Translations under genes and position numbers: made by a program | Shown: piece after piece, positions 1 to 7,940 of the stretch | Layout: each line of letters opens with the position of its first letter | Position numbering within the stretch: position 1 is the stretch's first letter | Notes under the pieces: model-generated | Databases searched by the model: none | What the model saw: the letters and a program-made list of their open reading frames with translations, nothing else | What the model was told of the DNA's origin: nothing | Source: Alicyclobacillus fastidiosus | Lineage (GTDB): Bacteria > Bacillota > Bacilli > Alicyclobacillales > Alicyclobacillaceae | Assembly: GCF_026651875.1 (NCBI RefSeq) | Contig: NZ_CP104067.1 | Location: forward strand, 1,550,001 to 1,614,000 | Direction of reading: 5' to 3' | DNA: 64,000 bases

Positions 1-2
1 TT

Positions 3-773
3 GAATACATCCTTGAGCATGGAATCAACGTGGTCACAGCGGTCAATATCCAGCATTTAGAAAGCCTGCGAGATAAGGTGGAGCACATCACAGGGGTCAG
101 GGTCCGTGAGCGTGTGCCAGATTGGTTTATGGACTTAGCTCGCGAAGTGAAGCTGATTGATGTTAGCCCAGAAACGCTGCAGCAGCGCCTAGTTGAGGGA
201 AAGATTTATTCGCTCGATAAAGTAGACCGCGCTCTCGACAATTTTTTCCGCATCGGAAACCTGTCTGCTCTTCGCGAAATTGCTTTGTTGGAAGTAGCAG
301 ACGATGTGGATCAACGACTCGACCAACAACGTTTGAGGGAAACGGGACAACATAAATCAAGGAAACCCAAAGAAAATATTCTCGTATGCGTCAATTATCG
401 TCCTCACTCAGAAAAACTGATTCGACGTGGATGGAGGATTGCGGACAGACATAAGGCAAAACTTTATGTCCTTGTCGTTTTGTCTGACGAAGAGATGACT
501 GAGGATGAACAGAAGGATTTGCAGCGAATCAAAGAGTTAAGTGAACAATTTGATGCCACGTTCATCACGCAAAAGGCAAACGAAAGGGGCGTTGGCGACA
601 CGATTGTTGAAGTGGCGAAAGAGCTTCGTGTATCTCAATTGGTAATCGGTCAACCGCTTCCGGCTAGGACGTGGATCGGTAAACTACAGGGAAATCCAGT
701 GGATTATGTTCTCGAGAACGCAGAATTTGTGGACTTGTATGTAGTCTCCAATTCCAGGGAGCTAAGGTGCTGA
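3..773 (+). CDS. kdpD: KdpD N-terminal sensor part (5' end outside window)
   Basis: This is the cytoplasmic input half of the potassium-sensing histidine kinase KdpD. The frame is open from the window edge and reads directly into the KdpD signature NIQHLESL, so the true start and the Walker-containing first part lie upstream. A universal-stress-protein-like domain follows (from about ILVCVNYRPHSEKL to LVIGQPLPARTWIGKLQG), as in full-length KdpD. Translation stops at a TGA (771-773), exactly where a normal KdpD would continue into its membrane domain. The next gene lies in the same frame six bases on. It may work as a separate subunit with the downstream kinase half, or the stop may be a mutation. 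Family assignment is secure; the state of the split is open. Confidence 0.9.
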   Translation, partial: EYILEHGINVVTAVNIQHLESLRDKVEHITGVRVRERVPDWFMDLAREVKLIDVSPETLQQRLVEGKIYSLDKVDRALDNFFRIGNLSALREIALLEVADDVDQRLDQQRLRETGQHKSRKPKENILVCVNYRPHSEKLIRRGWRIADRHKAKLYVLVVLSDEEMTEDEQKDLQRIKELSEQFDATFITQKANERGVGDTIVEVAKELRVSQLVIGQPLPARTWIGKLQGNPVDYVLENAEFVDLYVVSNSRELRC

Positions 774-779
774 AAACAC

Positions 780-2396
780 ATGACGACAAAACGGACACCA
801 CGCGGTGGGGTGACATTGTTTCTAGGGGAAGCTGATGGCAATTCCAAAACTTGGTCACCCTACGCTATGGTTACGATATTTATTGCTCTACTGACGGCTC
901 TTCTGCATCCCCTGCAAGCGTCGTCATTCGAGTTAGTCAATATCGCATTATTATACCTGCTCCCCGTCCTCATCAGCGCAGTGAAGTGGGGTCTACGCCC
1001 TGCTTTTTATGCTGCAGTAGTCGGTCTGGTAGCATTCGATTGGTTTTTTGTACCGCCATTATACAGCTTTGCGGTGTCTGACTTACGGTACGTCATCTCC
1101 TTCGCTGTTTTTTTGACCGTAGCGACACTGACCGCAAGTCTCGCTTCAAAGTTACGTGCGCAACTGAACACCGTCAGACAGCGTGAGGCGGTCACAACCG
1201 CCTTGTACACGCTGAGCCGCGAAATTACCGCTATCGGAGATTTGAGTACGGTGCTAGCGACCGTAGTCCGACAAATCTCAGAAACGGTTGGCACCGAGGT
1301 AGGGATTTTCCTCCCTGACCCAGAAGGGGAGTTGCAGTTGTCAGCCCATTCTGATGAGCGTTCCGAATGGGGAAGCAACCCATCTGAACTGACGATTGCC
1401 AGATGGGTGTTCCGTAACGGAGAAATGGCGGGACGGGGTACACAAACGTTACGTGAGTCTCCAGATTTGTACGTCCCGTTACGGACGGAAGAGCAAACCC
1501 ATGGTGTACTTGCCGTCAACTTAGGAAGAGCAGAATCACTTGATGATCCAGAACGATTCAGATTGATCGATGCACTCGCCAGGCTAGCCGCTGTCGCCAT
1601 AGCCAAGGTGAAACTCTCGGAAGAGGCAAAGGTGGCTCAACTTACGGCAGAGTCCGAAAGGCTTAGGACGGCTATCCTGGATTCACTTTCCCATGAACTC
1701 CGTACACCGTTGGCAACGATTATTGGAGCGGTCACCGGGCTATTGGATGCGGGAGATGTTTTTACAACGGATGATCGCAATGAACTACTCAAAACCATTC
1801 GTGATGGTGCTATGCGAATGAATCGATTAGTGACCAATCTACTGGGCATGGTTCGCCTCGAAAGTGGAATGTTGCAATTGCACAAGGGATTGTGTGATGT
1901 AGAGGATATTATCGGTGTCGTCTTAAGACAGGTTGAAGACGCTTTGCAAAACCGCAAGGTAAGGGTCATTTTTGATCCGAAAACCCCTCGTGTGCCAGTC
2001 GATGATGTCCTAATGGAGCAAGTCTTGGTCAATATTTTGAGTAATGCAATTAAGTACTCGCCGGACAAAAGTGACATCATAGTTTCCGTACAGCACATCG
2101 GAGACGAGGTAACGATTGCAGTATCTGACCAAGGAATCGGGATACCAAAACAAGACGTTGAACGGATATTCGAGAAATTTCATCGCTCACCACGAACGCT
2201 AAACATTCCTGGTACCGGGTTAGGTTTAGCCATATGTAAGGGTATCGTCGAGGCACATGGAGGAAGGATTAGTGCCGAACCGAATCGTGAAATTGGCACC
2301 ACCTTTACCATCTTTCTTCCAGTTACAGATATCAACAATAAGAAAGAAGGCATCCACTATGTCGCAACCGGGCGCGAAGATTCTCGTGATCGATGA
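780..2396 (+). CDS. kdpD: KdpD C-terminal membrane and histidine kinase part
   Basis: This is the transmitter half of KdpD. Residues about 27-125 form four closely spaced membrane helices (DUF4118 type). A GAF-like region follows (about 140-275), then the dimerisation and phosphoacceptor box SHELRTP with His305, and an ATPase domain with SDQGIGIP and GTGLGLAICKG. It should phosphorylate KdpE in response to potassium limitation or ionic stress. It is in the same frame as the upstream sensor part and separated from it by TGA-AAA-CAC only. AAGGTG at 764-769 could serve as a ribosome-binding site for this ATG, so coupled re-initiation is plausible. It overlaps kdpE by 38 bases. The kdpFABC genes are not in this window. 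Confidence 0.93.
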   Translation: MTTKRTPRGGVTLFLGEADGNSKTWSPYAMVTIFIALLTALLHPLQASSFELVNIALLYLLPVLISAVKWGLRPAFYAAVVGLVAFDWFFVPPLYSFAVSDLRYVISFAVFLTVATLTASLASKLRAQLNTVRQREAVTTALYTLSREITAIGDLSTVLATVVRQISETVGTEVGIFLPDPEGELQLSAHSDERSEWGSNPSELTIARWVFRNGEMAGRGTQTLRESPDLYVPLRTEEQTHGVLAVNLGRAESLDDPERFRLIDALARLAAVAIAKVKLSEEAKVAQLTAESERLRTAILDSLSHELRTPLATIIGAVTGLLDAGDVFTTDDRNELLKTIRDGAMRMNRLVTNLLGMVRLESGMLQLHKGLCDVEDIIGVVLRQVEDALQNRKVRVIFDPKTPRVPVDDVLMEQVLVNILSNAIKYSPDKSDIIVSVQHIGDEVTIAVSDQGIGIPKQDVERIFEKFHRSPRTLNIPGTGLGLAICKGIVEAHGGRISAEPNREIGTTFTIFLPVTDINNKKEGIHYVATGREDSRDR

Positions 2397-3066
2397 TGAG
2401 CCACAAATTCGAAAGATGCTGCGGATAACATTGCAAGCGCACGGGTTTTCAGTGAGTGAGGCGGGATCTGGTGAGGACGGAATTATCCAGGTATCAACGG
2501 TGCGCCAGGATTTAGTCATCCTCGATTTAGGCTTGCCAGATATTCAGGGAATCGAGGTTCTTCGTCAAATTAGAGAATGGTCAGAGGTTCCGGTCATCGT
2601 TTTAACTGCCAAAGACCGTGAAGAAGACAAGATTTTAGCGTTAGAAAGCGGTGCTGATGACTATGTGACGAAACCCTTTGGCATGGGTGAACTCGTGGCA
2701 AGAATCCGCGTTGCATTAAGGCACGGCGCCAAATCCAAAGATGATGATGGTCCTGTACTGACTTTTGGTGCGCTCGTCATTGATGTGTCTCGACGTACGG
2801 TTGAATTGAACGGGGAAAAGATTAAACTCACACCCATCGAATACGATCTGCTCACTGTGCTTGCCAAGAATGCTGGACGAGTGATCACGCATCGTCAGTT
2901 GTTCGAACAGGTTTGGGGTGGGAAATTCCAGGAATCGGATAGTCAGTACGTACGGGTTCATATTGGGCATTTACGCAAGAAGCTTGAGAAGGACGAAACT
3001 AGAGGGACGTTAATCTTAACAGAACCCGGGATGGGTTACAGATTTGACGACAGAGTTTCGCCATAA
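2359..3066 (+). CDS. kdpE: KdpE response regulator
   Basis: OmpR/PhoB-class response regulator paired with KdpD, expected to activate the kdp potassium-ATPase genes. The start chosen gives MSQPGAKILVIDDEP, the normal N-terminus of a receiver domain. The in-frame upstream extension lies inside kdpD and looks non-coding. The acidic pair is in VIDDEP, the phosphoacceptor is Asp56 in LVILDLGLP, and the conserved lysine is in TKPFGMGE. A winged-helix domain follows from about residue 125 to the end (recognition region QESDSQYVRVHIGHLRKK). At 235 residues it has normal family length. The overlap with kdpD implies a shared transcript and translational coupling. Confidence 0.95.
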   Translation: MSQPGAKILVIDDEPQIRKMLRITLQAHGFSVSEAGSGEDGIIQVSTVRQDLVILDLGLPDIQGIEVLRQIREWSEVPVIVLTAKDREEDKILALESGADDYVTKPFGMGELVARIRVALRHGAKSKDDDGPVLTFGALVIDVSRRTVELNGEKIKLTPIEYDLLTVLAKNAGRVITHRQLFEQVWGGKFQESDSQYVRVHIGHLRKKLEKDETRGTLILTEPGMGYRFDDRVSP

Positions 3067-3116
3067 AAAGAGTAAGGAGTGGAATGAGAACAACTAGGAA
3101 ATTATATTCATAGGTG

Positions 3117-3284
3117 ATGCTCATTGATGGTTACTGTAGGAACTGCGATTGTTTTTATATTCTATCCAATCATAGATCAGACGATCTTGCCGAAGATAAG
3201 GATGAAGGGAAAGTCTACCACTGCCCAGTGTGCTGGGATGTGTTGTTTTCAGACATGACAGACAGTAATCCTTTAGAGGCATAA
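3117..3284 (+). CDS. Small zinc-ribbon-like protein (55 aa)
   Basis: A short open frame in the gap after kdpE encodes a 55-residue protein with CRNC near the N-terminus and CPVC about 30 residues later, separated by an acidic stretch. Two CxxC knuckles at this spacing are typical of a zinc ribbon. The ribosome-binding site is weak (AGGTG directly before the ATG), so the start is uncertain. A strong terminator begins 14 bases after the stop, which supports an expressed unit reading on from kdpE. No function is proposed. Confidence 0.5.
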   Translation: MLIDGYCRNCDCFYILSNHRSDDLAEDKDEGKVYHCPVCWDVLFSDMTDSNPLEA

Positions 3285-3297
3285 TGATATTGCCGTC

Positions 3298-3323
3298 GGC
3301 GTATCAACGGATACGCCTTTTTT
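3298..3323 (+). terminator. Rho-independent terminator of the kdpDE unit
   Basis: The 8-bp perfect stem GGCGTATC / GATACGCC around the loop AACG is followed by six T residues. It closes the kdpD-kdpE-zinc-ribbon transcript. Confidence 0.9.
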
Positions 3324-3526
3324 CGTTTGTCGAACGTTTTAGCCTTAGGATGGTTACATGGAACTTCCAATATCGTACTGTAGGGGGTCGCGCCAGCGCC
3401 CCCCTCTTGAGACTGTGTCCTATATTAAGAATTGGTTAAAAACTGCTCAACCAGTGTCCGTACAATTTCCACGAGAGCAATCTAATCAACGGATTGTCAC
3501 GAACATGAGTAACTGCCATGAAACAC

Positions 3527-3550
3527 AAGGGGCGCAATTATGTGCCCCTT
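3527..3550 (-). terminator. Terminator downstream of kimA
   Basis: AAGGGGCGCA / TGTGCCCCTT forms a 10-bp stem around a four-base loop, ten bases past the kimA stop. A TTGTGTTT tract follows on the minus strand. Confidence 0.7.
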
Positions 3551-3559
3551 CTTTGTGAA

Positions 3560-5467
3560 CTAATGGCGCAAATGATATGGGACTGTAGAAACGACGACAT
3601 CTTTATGCCGCAGCATCCACGCCCTGATGAGTAATGATGTCTGGTTGTGAAGAATATGGTGCCACCATTTTTTCGGTACAAATTGAGCGATTAACAGCTG
3701 AATATGATCGGGTTTACCACCTTCGTAATTCTCCAATCGTCGAATGAACTTCGACAACGGATGAAGAAGTGAACGATATTCACTTTTTATGGTGACCAGT
3801 CTGCATGGCGAGCCCCACGCCTTCCATTTTTGTTCCATCCTTTCAATGGATTCATCATCAAATCCGATATAAAGCGCAATCACATCCTGACTGCTGCTTT
3901 GAGCGAATGAAATGGTATCTACAACAATACGATGAATTCCGGAAACGAGTACAACTGATAGAATACGGTGTGTTTGGGGGTGGACAGTTTTTAGATCAAT
4001 ACGAAGTTCGTCTGCAACGTCTTCGTAATGCTTCCGTATTTTCATCGCGCAAAAGATTAATACAGGTAAAGCAATGAGTACAATCCAAGCACCACCGGTG
4101 AACTTTGTTACTGCAAAGATGATAGCTACTAATGCTGTAACCAAGGCACCAAATGCGTTAACTGCAGCCTTAACATGCCACAATTTCCCCTTTATTTTAA
4201 ACCACCGCTTCGTGAGACCCAATTGAGCGATAGTGAACGCCATAAATACACCGATCGCATAGAGTGGAATTAATGCATTGGTTTGGGCATGGAATATTTC
4301 AATTAACAGAGCTGCCAGTGCAGAAAGCACAATCATACCGTTGGAGTACCCCAACCTGTCTCCGCGAAGTGCTAGAGCCCGTGGCAAAAAACGATCATGA
4401 GCGAGTAAAGCTGCGAGTTGCGGAAATCCAGTAAACGTGGAATTAGCAGCTAAAATCAAAACTACAAACGTAAAAATGATGATGATTTGATACATCAATC
4501 CATGCCCGAAATACAACCCCGCCAATTGAGAAAGCATTGTGTTATTTGGATTTACCGATATTCCCTTAACATACAGGTGATAGGCGAATCCAAGCAACGT
4601 CACACCCGTAATAGTTCCTAATGCGATATAAGCTTTAATGGCACCATTTTTTCCTTCTCGAAAAACAGGGACCGCATTGGAAATGGTCTCAATACCCGTA
4701 AGAGACGAGCATGCTGAACTAAAAGCTTTGAGCAAGAGCATGGTTGTGAGCCCTTGAGGAATCGTTCCAAACGGAGGGGTTACGGGCTGGACGAACCCAT
4801 GGCGAAATTCGTCAACAAATCCAGCCACGATGAGAAGAATCATGCATGCCATAAAAATGAATGTCGGATAGGCAAATACCTTCGCTGACTCCGATACTCC
4901 ACGAAGGTTAATCAACAAGATGATGAAGATGCACAAAATCGAAAGCAACGTTTCATGCCTAACGAGGATTGGGTACGAAGAAGCCATAGTTTGAATACCC
5001 GAAGAAACGGACACGGCAACTGTCAGCACGTAATCTACGAGCAGGGCGCTCGCGGCAATTAGAGAAACCACGGGTTTCTTGAAATTGTCCTTGGCGATTG
5101 CGTATGCACCACCGCCAGTTGGATAAGCGATAACCCCCATAATGTACGATACAATTAGAAACGTAAGCAGTATGACTGTGGAACTCGTGATAGGAATAAT
5201 CATCCACTTGGCTTTGACGCCTAAATGTGCTAACTCGGTAATTCCAGCCTCAGGACCGTATGCCACGGATGAGTACAGGTCGGCAGCAAGGATTGGAAGT
5301 GCAATAAGCCAAGTCAATTTCATATGGGGTTGATTCAGTTCACGAGAGCGCATGGGGCGACCCACGAGTATCCGTTTAACGTTGCCAAAATTAAATAAGG
5401 CAAAGGCGATTGCCGCGATGATGATGCAAATTAGAACAGGGTGAATCCAAGGATATTCCTTGTGCAT
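3560..5467 (-). CDS. kimA: KimA-type potassium importer (APC superfamily)
   Basis: A 635-residue membrane transporter. The first 500 or so residues hold about twelve hydrophobic segments of the APC fold, including the early SSVAYGPEA and YPTGGGAYAIAKDNF regions. A soluble C-terminal domain of about 130 residues follows. Length, C-terminal domain and the upstream c-di-AMP riboswitch match KimA (formerly YdaO), a high-affinity proton-coupled potassium importer in Bacillus subtilis. It lies next to kdpDE, convergently oriented, which makes this a potassium-homeostasis locus. Because of the riboswitch, expression should fall when c-di-AMP (a signal of high internal potassium) is high. An amino-acid permease is the main alternative, but the riboswitch argues against it. 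Confidence 0.87.
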   Translation of the reverse strand: MHKEYPWIHPVLICIIIAAIAFALFNFGNVKRILVGRPMRSRELNQPHMKLTWLIALPILAADLYSSVAYGPEAGITELAHLGVKAKWMIIPITSSTVILLTFLIVSYIMGVIAYPTGGGAYAIAKDNFKKPVVSLIAASALLVDYVLTVAVSVSSGIQTMASSYPILVRHETLLSILCIFIILLINLRGVSESAKVFAYPTFIFMACMILLIVAGFVDEFRHGFVQPVTPPFGTIPQGLTTMLLLKAFSSACSSLTGIETISNAVPVFREGKNGAIKAYIALGTITGVTLLGFAYHLYVKGISVNPNNTMLSQLAGLYFGHGLMYQIIIIFTFVVLILAANSTFTGFPQLAALLAHDRFLPRALALRGDRLGYSNGMIVLSALAALLIEIFHAQTNALIPLYAIGVFMAFTIAQLGLTKRWFKIKGKLWHVKAAVNAFGALVTALVAIIFAVTKFTGGAWIVLIALPVLIFCAMKIRKHYEDVADELRIDLKTVHPQTHRILSVVLVSGIHRIVVDTISFAQSSSQDVIALYIGFDDESIERMEQKWKAWGSPCRLVTIKSEYRSLLHPLSKFIRRLENYEGGKPDHIQLLIAQFVPKKWWHHILHNQTSLLIRAWMLRHKDVVVSTVPYHLRH

Positions 5468-5526
5468 GTTTTAACTTCCCCTCTGAACGTGTACCTAGAG
5501 TCTCTGACTCACTTGTTTAGTTTGCG

Positions 5527-5559
5527 TAAAAAACACAAAACGACCCACGGAGGGGTCGT
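5527..5559 (-). terminator. Riboswitch-controlled terminator before kimA
   Basis: On the minus strand ACGACCC / GGGTCGT forms a 7-bp stem around CTCCGT, followed by TTTTGTGTTTTTT. It comes directly after the c-di-AMP aptamer and before kimA, the expected place for a ligand-dependent terminator. Confidence 0.88.
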
Positions 5560-5562
5560 CAC

Positions 5563-5690
5563 AAACCTCTCCTGCAACGCCTGCGAAGTTAGCTGACGGG
5601 TTTGGGTGGCAAGAATCTTCACCCTTCCAACATGGATTCACCCCAAAAGAATGGTTCCTCCGCTCCCAGCAGGGATTAGGCGTATATTAA
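5563..5690 (-). promoter_or_regulatory. c-di-AMP riboswitch (ydaO-yuaA class) for kimA
   Basis: Read on the minus strand, the segment holds the class hallmarks in order: GGAGCGGAGGAACC, then GGGGTGAATCC, then GGGTGAAG, then AACCCGTCAGCTAAC with TTCGCAGGC, then a closing GAGAGG. These are the conserved blocks of the ydaO riboswitch, which in its known members ends transcription when c-di-AMP binds. The terminator right behind it fits that off-switch. Confidence 0.93.
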
Positions 5691-5905
5691 AATTTGACTT
5701 GAATTATTGTAGTCTCGTTTTAACAAAATTCAAGACCAAAATATCGATTTAGTTTGGATGTGATGACATGGATTCGGCGGGTAATCCAGAAAGGATTTGT
5801 GTGTAGATTAGTGTAGAATGAACCCCTCTTATTGAACTAGGGAGGGTTAGTTCAAGAAGCGTGCGACTGAAGATAACGCTAATTACAATATCGTTATTTT
5901 GTCCA
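5691..5905. other. Intergenic region between kimA control region and the DnaA-domain gene
   Basis: No protein gene is visible. The segment is AT-rich and should contain the minus-strand kimA promoter; TAATAT on the minus strand is a candidate -10 without a clear -35. It also holds an inverted pair GAACTA / TAGTTC around GGGAGGGT near 5835-5855. I cannot assign a function to this. Confidence 0.4.
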
Positions 5906-5907
5906 GC

Positions 5908-5931
5908 AGACACCATGACGGTGTTCTGTTT
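5908..5931 (+). terminator. Terminator-like hairpin upstream of the DnaA-domain gene
   Basis: AGACACC / GGTGTTCT forms a stem with one bulge around ATGAC and is followed by GTTTTTC. There is no coding gene upstream on this strand. It may therefore be the attenuator of a leader RNA, or may end transcription coming from further left. Confidence 0.6.
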
Positions 5932-5959
5932 TTCGTCTCTATATATGCCTTCTTGAGCA

Positions 5960-6080
5960 TAGGGACATTTACTCGATGGGCAGTCGAGTAGGGATCAGGT
6001 CCAGCGTCGCTGGGAAAACTGAGTGTGTGTATGGTTTTTATCGCGAAAGCCATATCAGTCTGTGTTATGGAGGATATGGA
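5960..6080 (+). promoter_or_regulatory. Structured leader with Shine-Dalgarno-embracing hairpin
   Basis: Three successive perfect hairpins precede the DnaA-domain gene: ACTCGA/TCGAGT near 5973-5991, CCAGCG/CGCTGG near 6001-6013, and CCATATC (6050-6056) with GATATGG (6073-6079). The loop of the last one carries the GGAGG ribosome-binding site (6069-6073). The arrangement suggests translational control. No known riboswitch class is recognised. Confidence 0.45.
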
Positions 6081-6620
6081 GTGGACAATTGTTTTAACAA
6101 TTTAACTGACGAAATCAGAATAATATTGACCCGATTTGAAGAACGAGCTGTAGAACAGCTGCATGCAGTAGAAAAAAGTATAAATACTGTTTCATATGAT
6201 GTGTCACGACGACTTCAAATCGTTAACGAGCACCTTGATGATGTGCGACGAGCGATAAGCTCGCTTCATGACGTTACTCAGAGCGCTAACAAGTTAAGCC
6301 CCGATACGTTTGAGTACGTGGAAGAAAGCGCTGAATTTGAAGACACTGAGGGTTCGAAAGAAGATCTTGAAAGGATTTGGCGTAGCGCCTTAATGTTTAT
6401 TCGTGCACATATTGGATCCGAAGCCGCATTTAAAACGTGGTTCAGGGAGACGAGAATAGAGCAACTAAATGCAGAAAATCGAACGGTAACCATTAAGACA
6501 AAAACCCCATTTGTACGTCAGTGGTTAGAGGGACATTACAGCGCCTTGGTGGAGCAGGCACTATCCATCGTAACGAACCAAGAACTTCAAGTTAGATTTG
6601 TTACAGAGCATAAACCTTGA
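6081..6620 (+). CDS. Orphan DnaA N-terminal-domain protein
   Basis: A 179-residue protein. The GTG start is chosen because GGAGG lies seven bases before it; the longer in-frame version has no such site. The first 90 residues are predicted helical and heptad-rich (LTRFEERAVEQLHAVEKSI). Residues about 100-175 match DnaA domain I: an IWRSAL-type start, FKTWFRETRIEQL, VTIKTKTPFVRQWLEGHY. DnaA domain I binds partner proteins and DnaB helicase. There is no AAA+ ATPase or DNA-binding domain here, so this cannot be an initiator. It could be a decoy or adaptor for replication or regulatory partners. Such stand-alone domains occur in mobile elements and near regulators of Bacillota. Confidence 0.75.
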   Translation: MDNCFNNLTDEIRIILTRFEERAVEQLHAVEKSINTVSYDVSRRLQIVNEHLDDVRRAISSLHDVTQSANKLSPDTFEYVEESAEFEDTEGSKEDLERIWRSALMFIRAHIGSEAAFKTWFRETRIEQLNAENRTVTIKTKTPFVRQWLEGHYSALVEQALSIVTNQELQVRFVTEHKP

Positions 6621-6648
6621 TTGCAATACATCATTTACTTTGACGTGT

Positions 6649-7008
6649 TCAATTAGAATCATCTTTCTCGTCTTTCCATGTGATTAAATTGTCTACAAAC
6701 TGAAGCACAAACCTTTGCTCACTTAGAGAACGGTACCGTAACTTAGCCGTAATTTCATTTAATATGTATTGGGAAGTGTTTGCCTCATTTACGTCCATAC
6801 TTTTGAATAATTCATCATACTTCATGTTAATCGCATGAAGTATCTTGTCTAGACTAACGACGGTTAAGTTTTGTTCCCCGCGTTCAACGGAACCAATATA
6901 ACTTTGTGTCATGCCAGCTAGTTCGGCAACTTCATCCTGCGTAAGTCCTCGACCTTTTCGATGTGCCCGTAACCGCATACCGATTGTTTTTAGTACATCA
7001 TCCAACAA
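6649..7008 (-). CDS. XRE-family transcriptional regulator
   Basis: A 119-residue protein whose N-terminal 65 residues form a Cro/CI-type helix-turn-helix (LTQDEVAELAGMTQSYIGSVE, then GEQNLTVVSLDKILHAINM). A helical C-terminal half follows, probably for dimerisation or ligand sensing. It resembles the SinR/SlrR-like and element-borne regulators. The start is TTG, supported by GAGGTG eight bases upstream; the ATG just before it is out of frame. It converges on the DnaA-domain gene, and its promoter lies towards the recombinase genes. Confidence 0.82.
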   Translation of the reverse strand: MLDDVLKTIGMRLRAHRKGRGLTQDEVAELAGMTQSYIGSVERGEQNLTVVSLDKILHAINMKYDELFKSMDVNEANTSQYILNEITAKLRYRSLSEQRFVLQFVDNLITWKDEKDDSN

Positions 7009-7100
7009 ACATTCACCTCATGTAATTTGTATGATTTTCATACTAACGTTCACGGGAAAATGAAACAACGATAAGTGCGAGGGGGGTGGACGAGTTATGC

Positions 7101-7127
7101 TAAAAAACAGAGTGCTCACGCACTCTG
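7101..7127 (-). terminator. Terminator of the twin zinc-ribbon operon
   Basis: On the minus strand CAGAGTG / CACTCTG forms a 7-bp stem around CGTGAG and is followed by TTTTTTAGC. It sits five bases past the stop of the second zinc-ribbon gene. Confidence 0.9.
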
Positions 7128-7131
7128 CTTC

Positions 7132-7407
7132 TTATTTTATCAACCGCCTGTACCTCTCCAAGTTGATCTCGTTATGGCACGATCTACAATAGGATTTGAA
7201 ATAGCGCGGAGGTCTCTTGTTTCTGTAGAACTCGTCCAGTGTCTTCATTTTCTTACATCTAGCACACTGTCGACCAACGACCCCATTCACTTCGACGATT
7301 GGCTTTCTAGGTCTGCCTCGCTTCTTTGGATCCTTCCGGTCGCCTATATGCTGCAGTGGTTTTCGCAACCTTAAGATCTTCGCTTGTCTTTTGATACTAC
7401 TGTACAT
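7132..7407 (-). CDS. Small zinc-ribbon protein with AT-hook-like motif, copy 2
   Basis: A 91-residue basic protein with KKRGRPRKP (an AT-hook-like GRP core) followed by CARCKKMKTLDEFYRNKRP and CRSCH. The two cysteine pairs and the aromatic spacer resemble the zinc-binding half of the recombination endonuclease VII/HNH treble-clef family, but no nuclease catalytic motif is seen. It is a paralogue of the gene three bases upstream in the same operon. DNA binding is likely; the role is unknown. Confidence 0.7.
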   Translation of the reverse strand: MYSSIKRQAKILRLRKPLQHIGDRKDPKKRGRPRKPIVEVNGVVGRQCARCKKMKTLDEFYRNKRPPRYFKSYCRSCHNEINLERYRRLIK

Positions 7408-7410
7408 GTT

Positions 7411-7689
7411 TCATGACCCTTTCTTTCTCCGATTGTGGTGGTACTGCTTTTTGCATGAACGACACATGGATTCAAAATACAGCCTTTTCGCATGGCTAAA
7501 TCCAAATTCCTTAAGTGGTTTGGCTTGTCCACATTGAATGCAGAATAGCCCAGCTTGCCCATCTACAACGGTTAGTCGTCTCAGTGGACGACCGTTCCCA
7601 ATTGGATGGCGGTACTTCTGCTCTGCCCGCGCTATCTTGCTCGTGTTCTGGATTCTCTTATCTTTGAATCGTGGTCTTGACCTTGACAT
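7411..7689 (-). CDS. Small zinc-ribbon protein, copy 1
   Basis: A 92-residue, strongly basic protein with CIQCGQAKPLKEFGF and CRSCKKQYHHNRR. The cysteine pattern and the xxLKEFxF/xxLDEFYR spacer repeat those of the next gene, so the two arose by tandem duplication. Good ribosome-binding site AAAGGA nine bases before the ATG. It is divergent from the recombinase operon and shares a short intergenic region with it. It may encode an accessory DNA-binding factor of the element; that is inference from location. Confidence 0.7.
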   Translation of the reverse strand: MSRSRPRFKDKRIQNTSKIARAEQKYRHPIGNGRPLRRLTVVDGQAGLFCIQCGQAKPLKEFGFSHAKRLYFESMCRSCKKQYHHNRRKKGS

Positions 7690-7744
7690 AAGCTTGTTCC
7701 TTTCTGACTTAGTTGGGTTCTTACATTAGATTTCTATGTGTGAG

Positions 7745-7768
7745 AAATAGATGTTATGACATCTATTT
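7745..7768. promoter_or_regulatory. Perfect 10-bp inverted repeat between divergent operons
   Basis: AAATAGATGT and ACATCTATTT flank the four-base loop TATG. It lies between the divergent zinc-ribbon operon and recombinase operon, so an operator for a dimeric regulator is plausible. The trailing TTTA also allows a weak terminator. Confidence 0.5.
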
Positions 7769-7940
7769 TAGGTTTGAAATAATTGCTTTTGTGATTCATA
7801 AAGGGTATGACCTGTGCATAAAGACCCGAACCAAAAAGTGCCCCTAAAACTATTTAGAGGTTTAAATAAAGTAAGTACCGTTCAAAATATCGGTGTATCT
7901 TTCATTGCGATTGCCGCAAATCAAGGATGGAGGGATTGTT

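Noticed and set aside
771..773. In-frame TGA in kdpD as a selenocysteine codon
   Set aside because: KdpD has no selenoprotein relatives known to me, no SECIS-like hairpin follows, and a ribosome-binding site precedes the next ATG.
3358..3558. 66-codon frame after the kdp terminator
   Set aside because: No ribosome-binding site, odd composition, and its 3' end lies in the kimA terminator.
5976..6080. N-terminal extension of the DnaA-domain protein
   Set aside because: It lacks a ribosome-binding site and overlaps a structured leader; GTG at 6081 has an ideal GGAGG.
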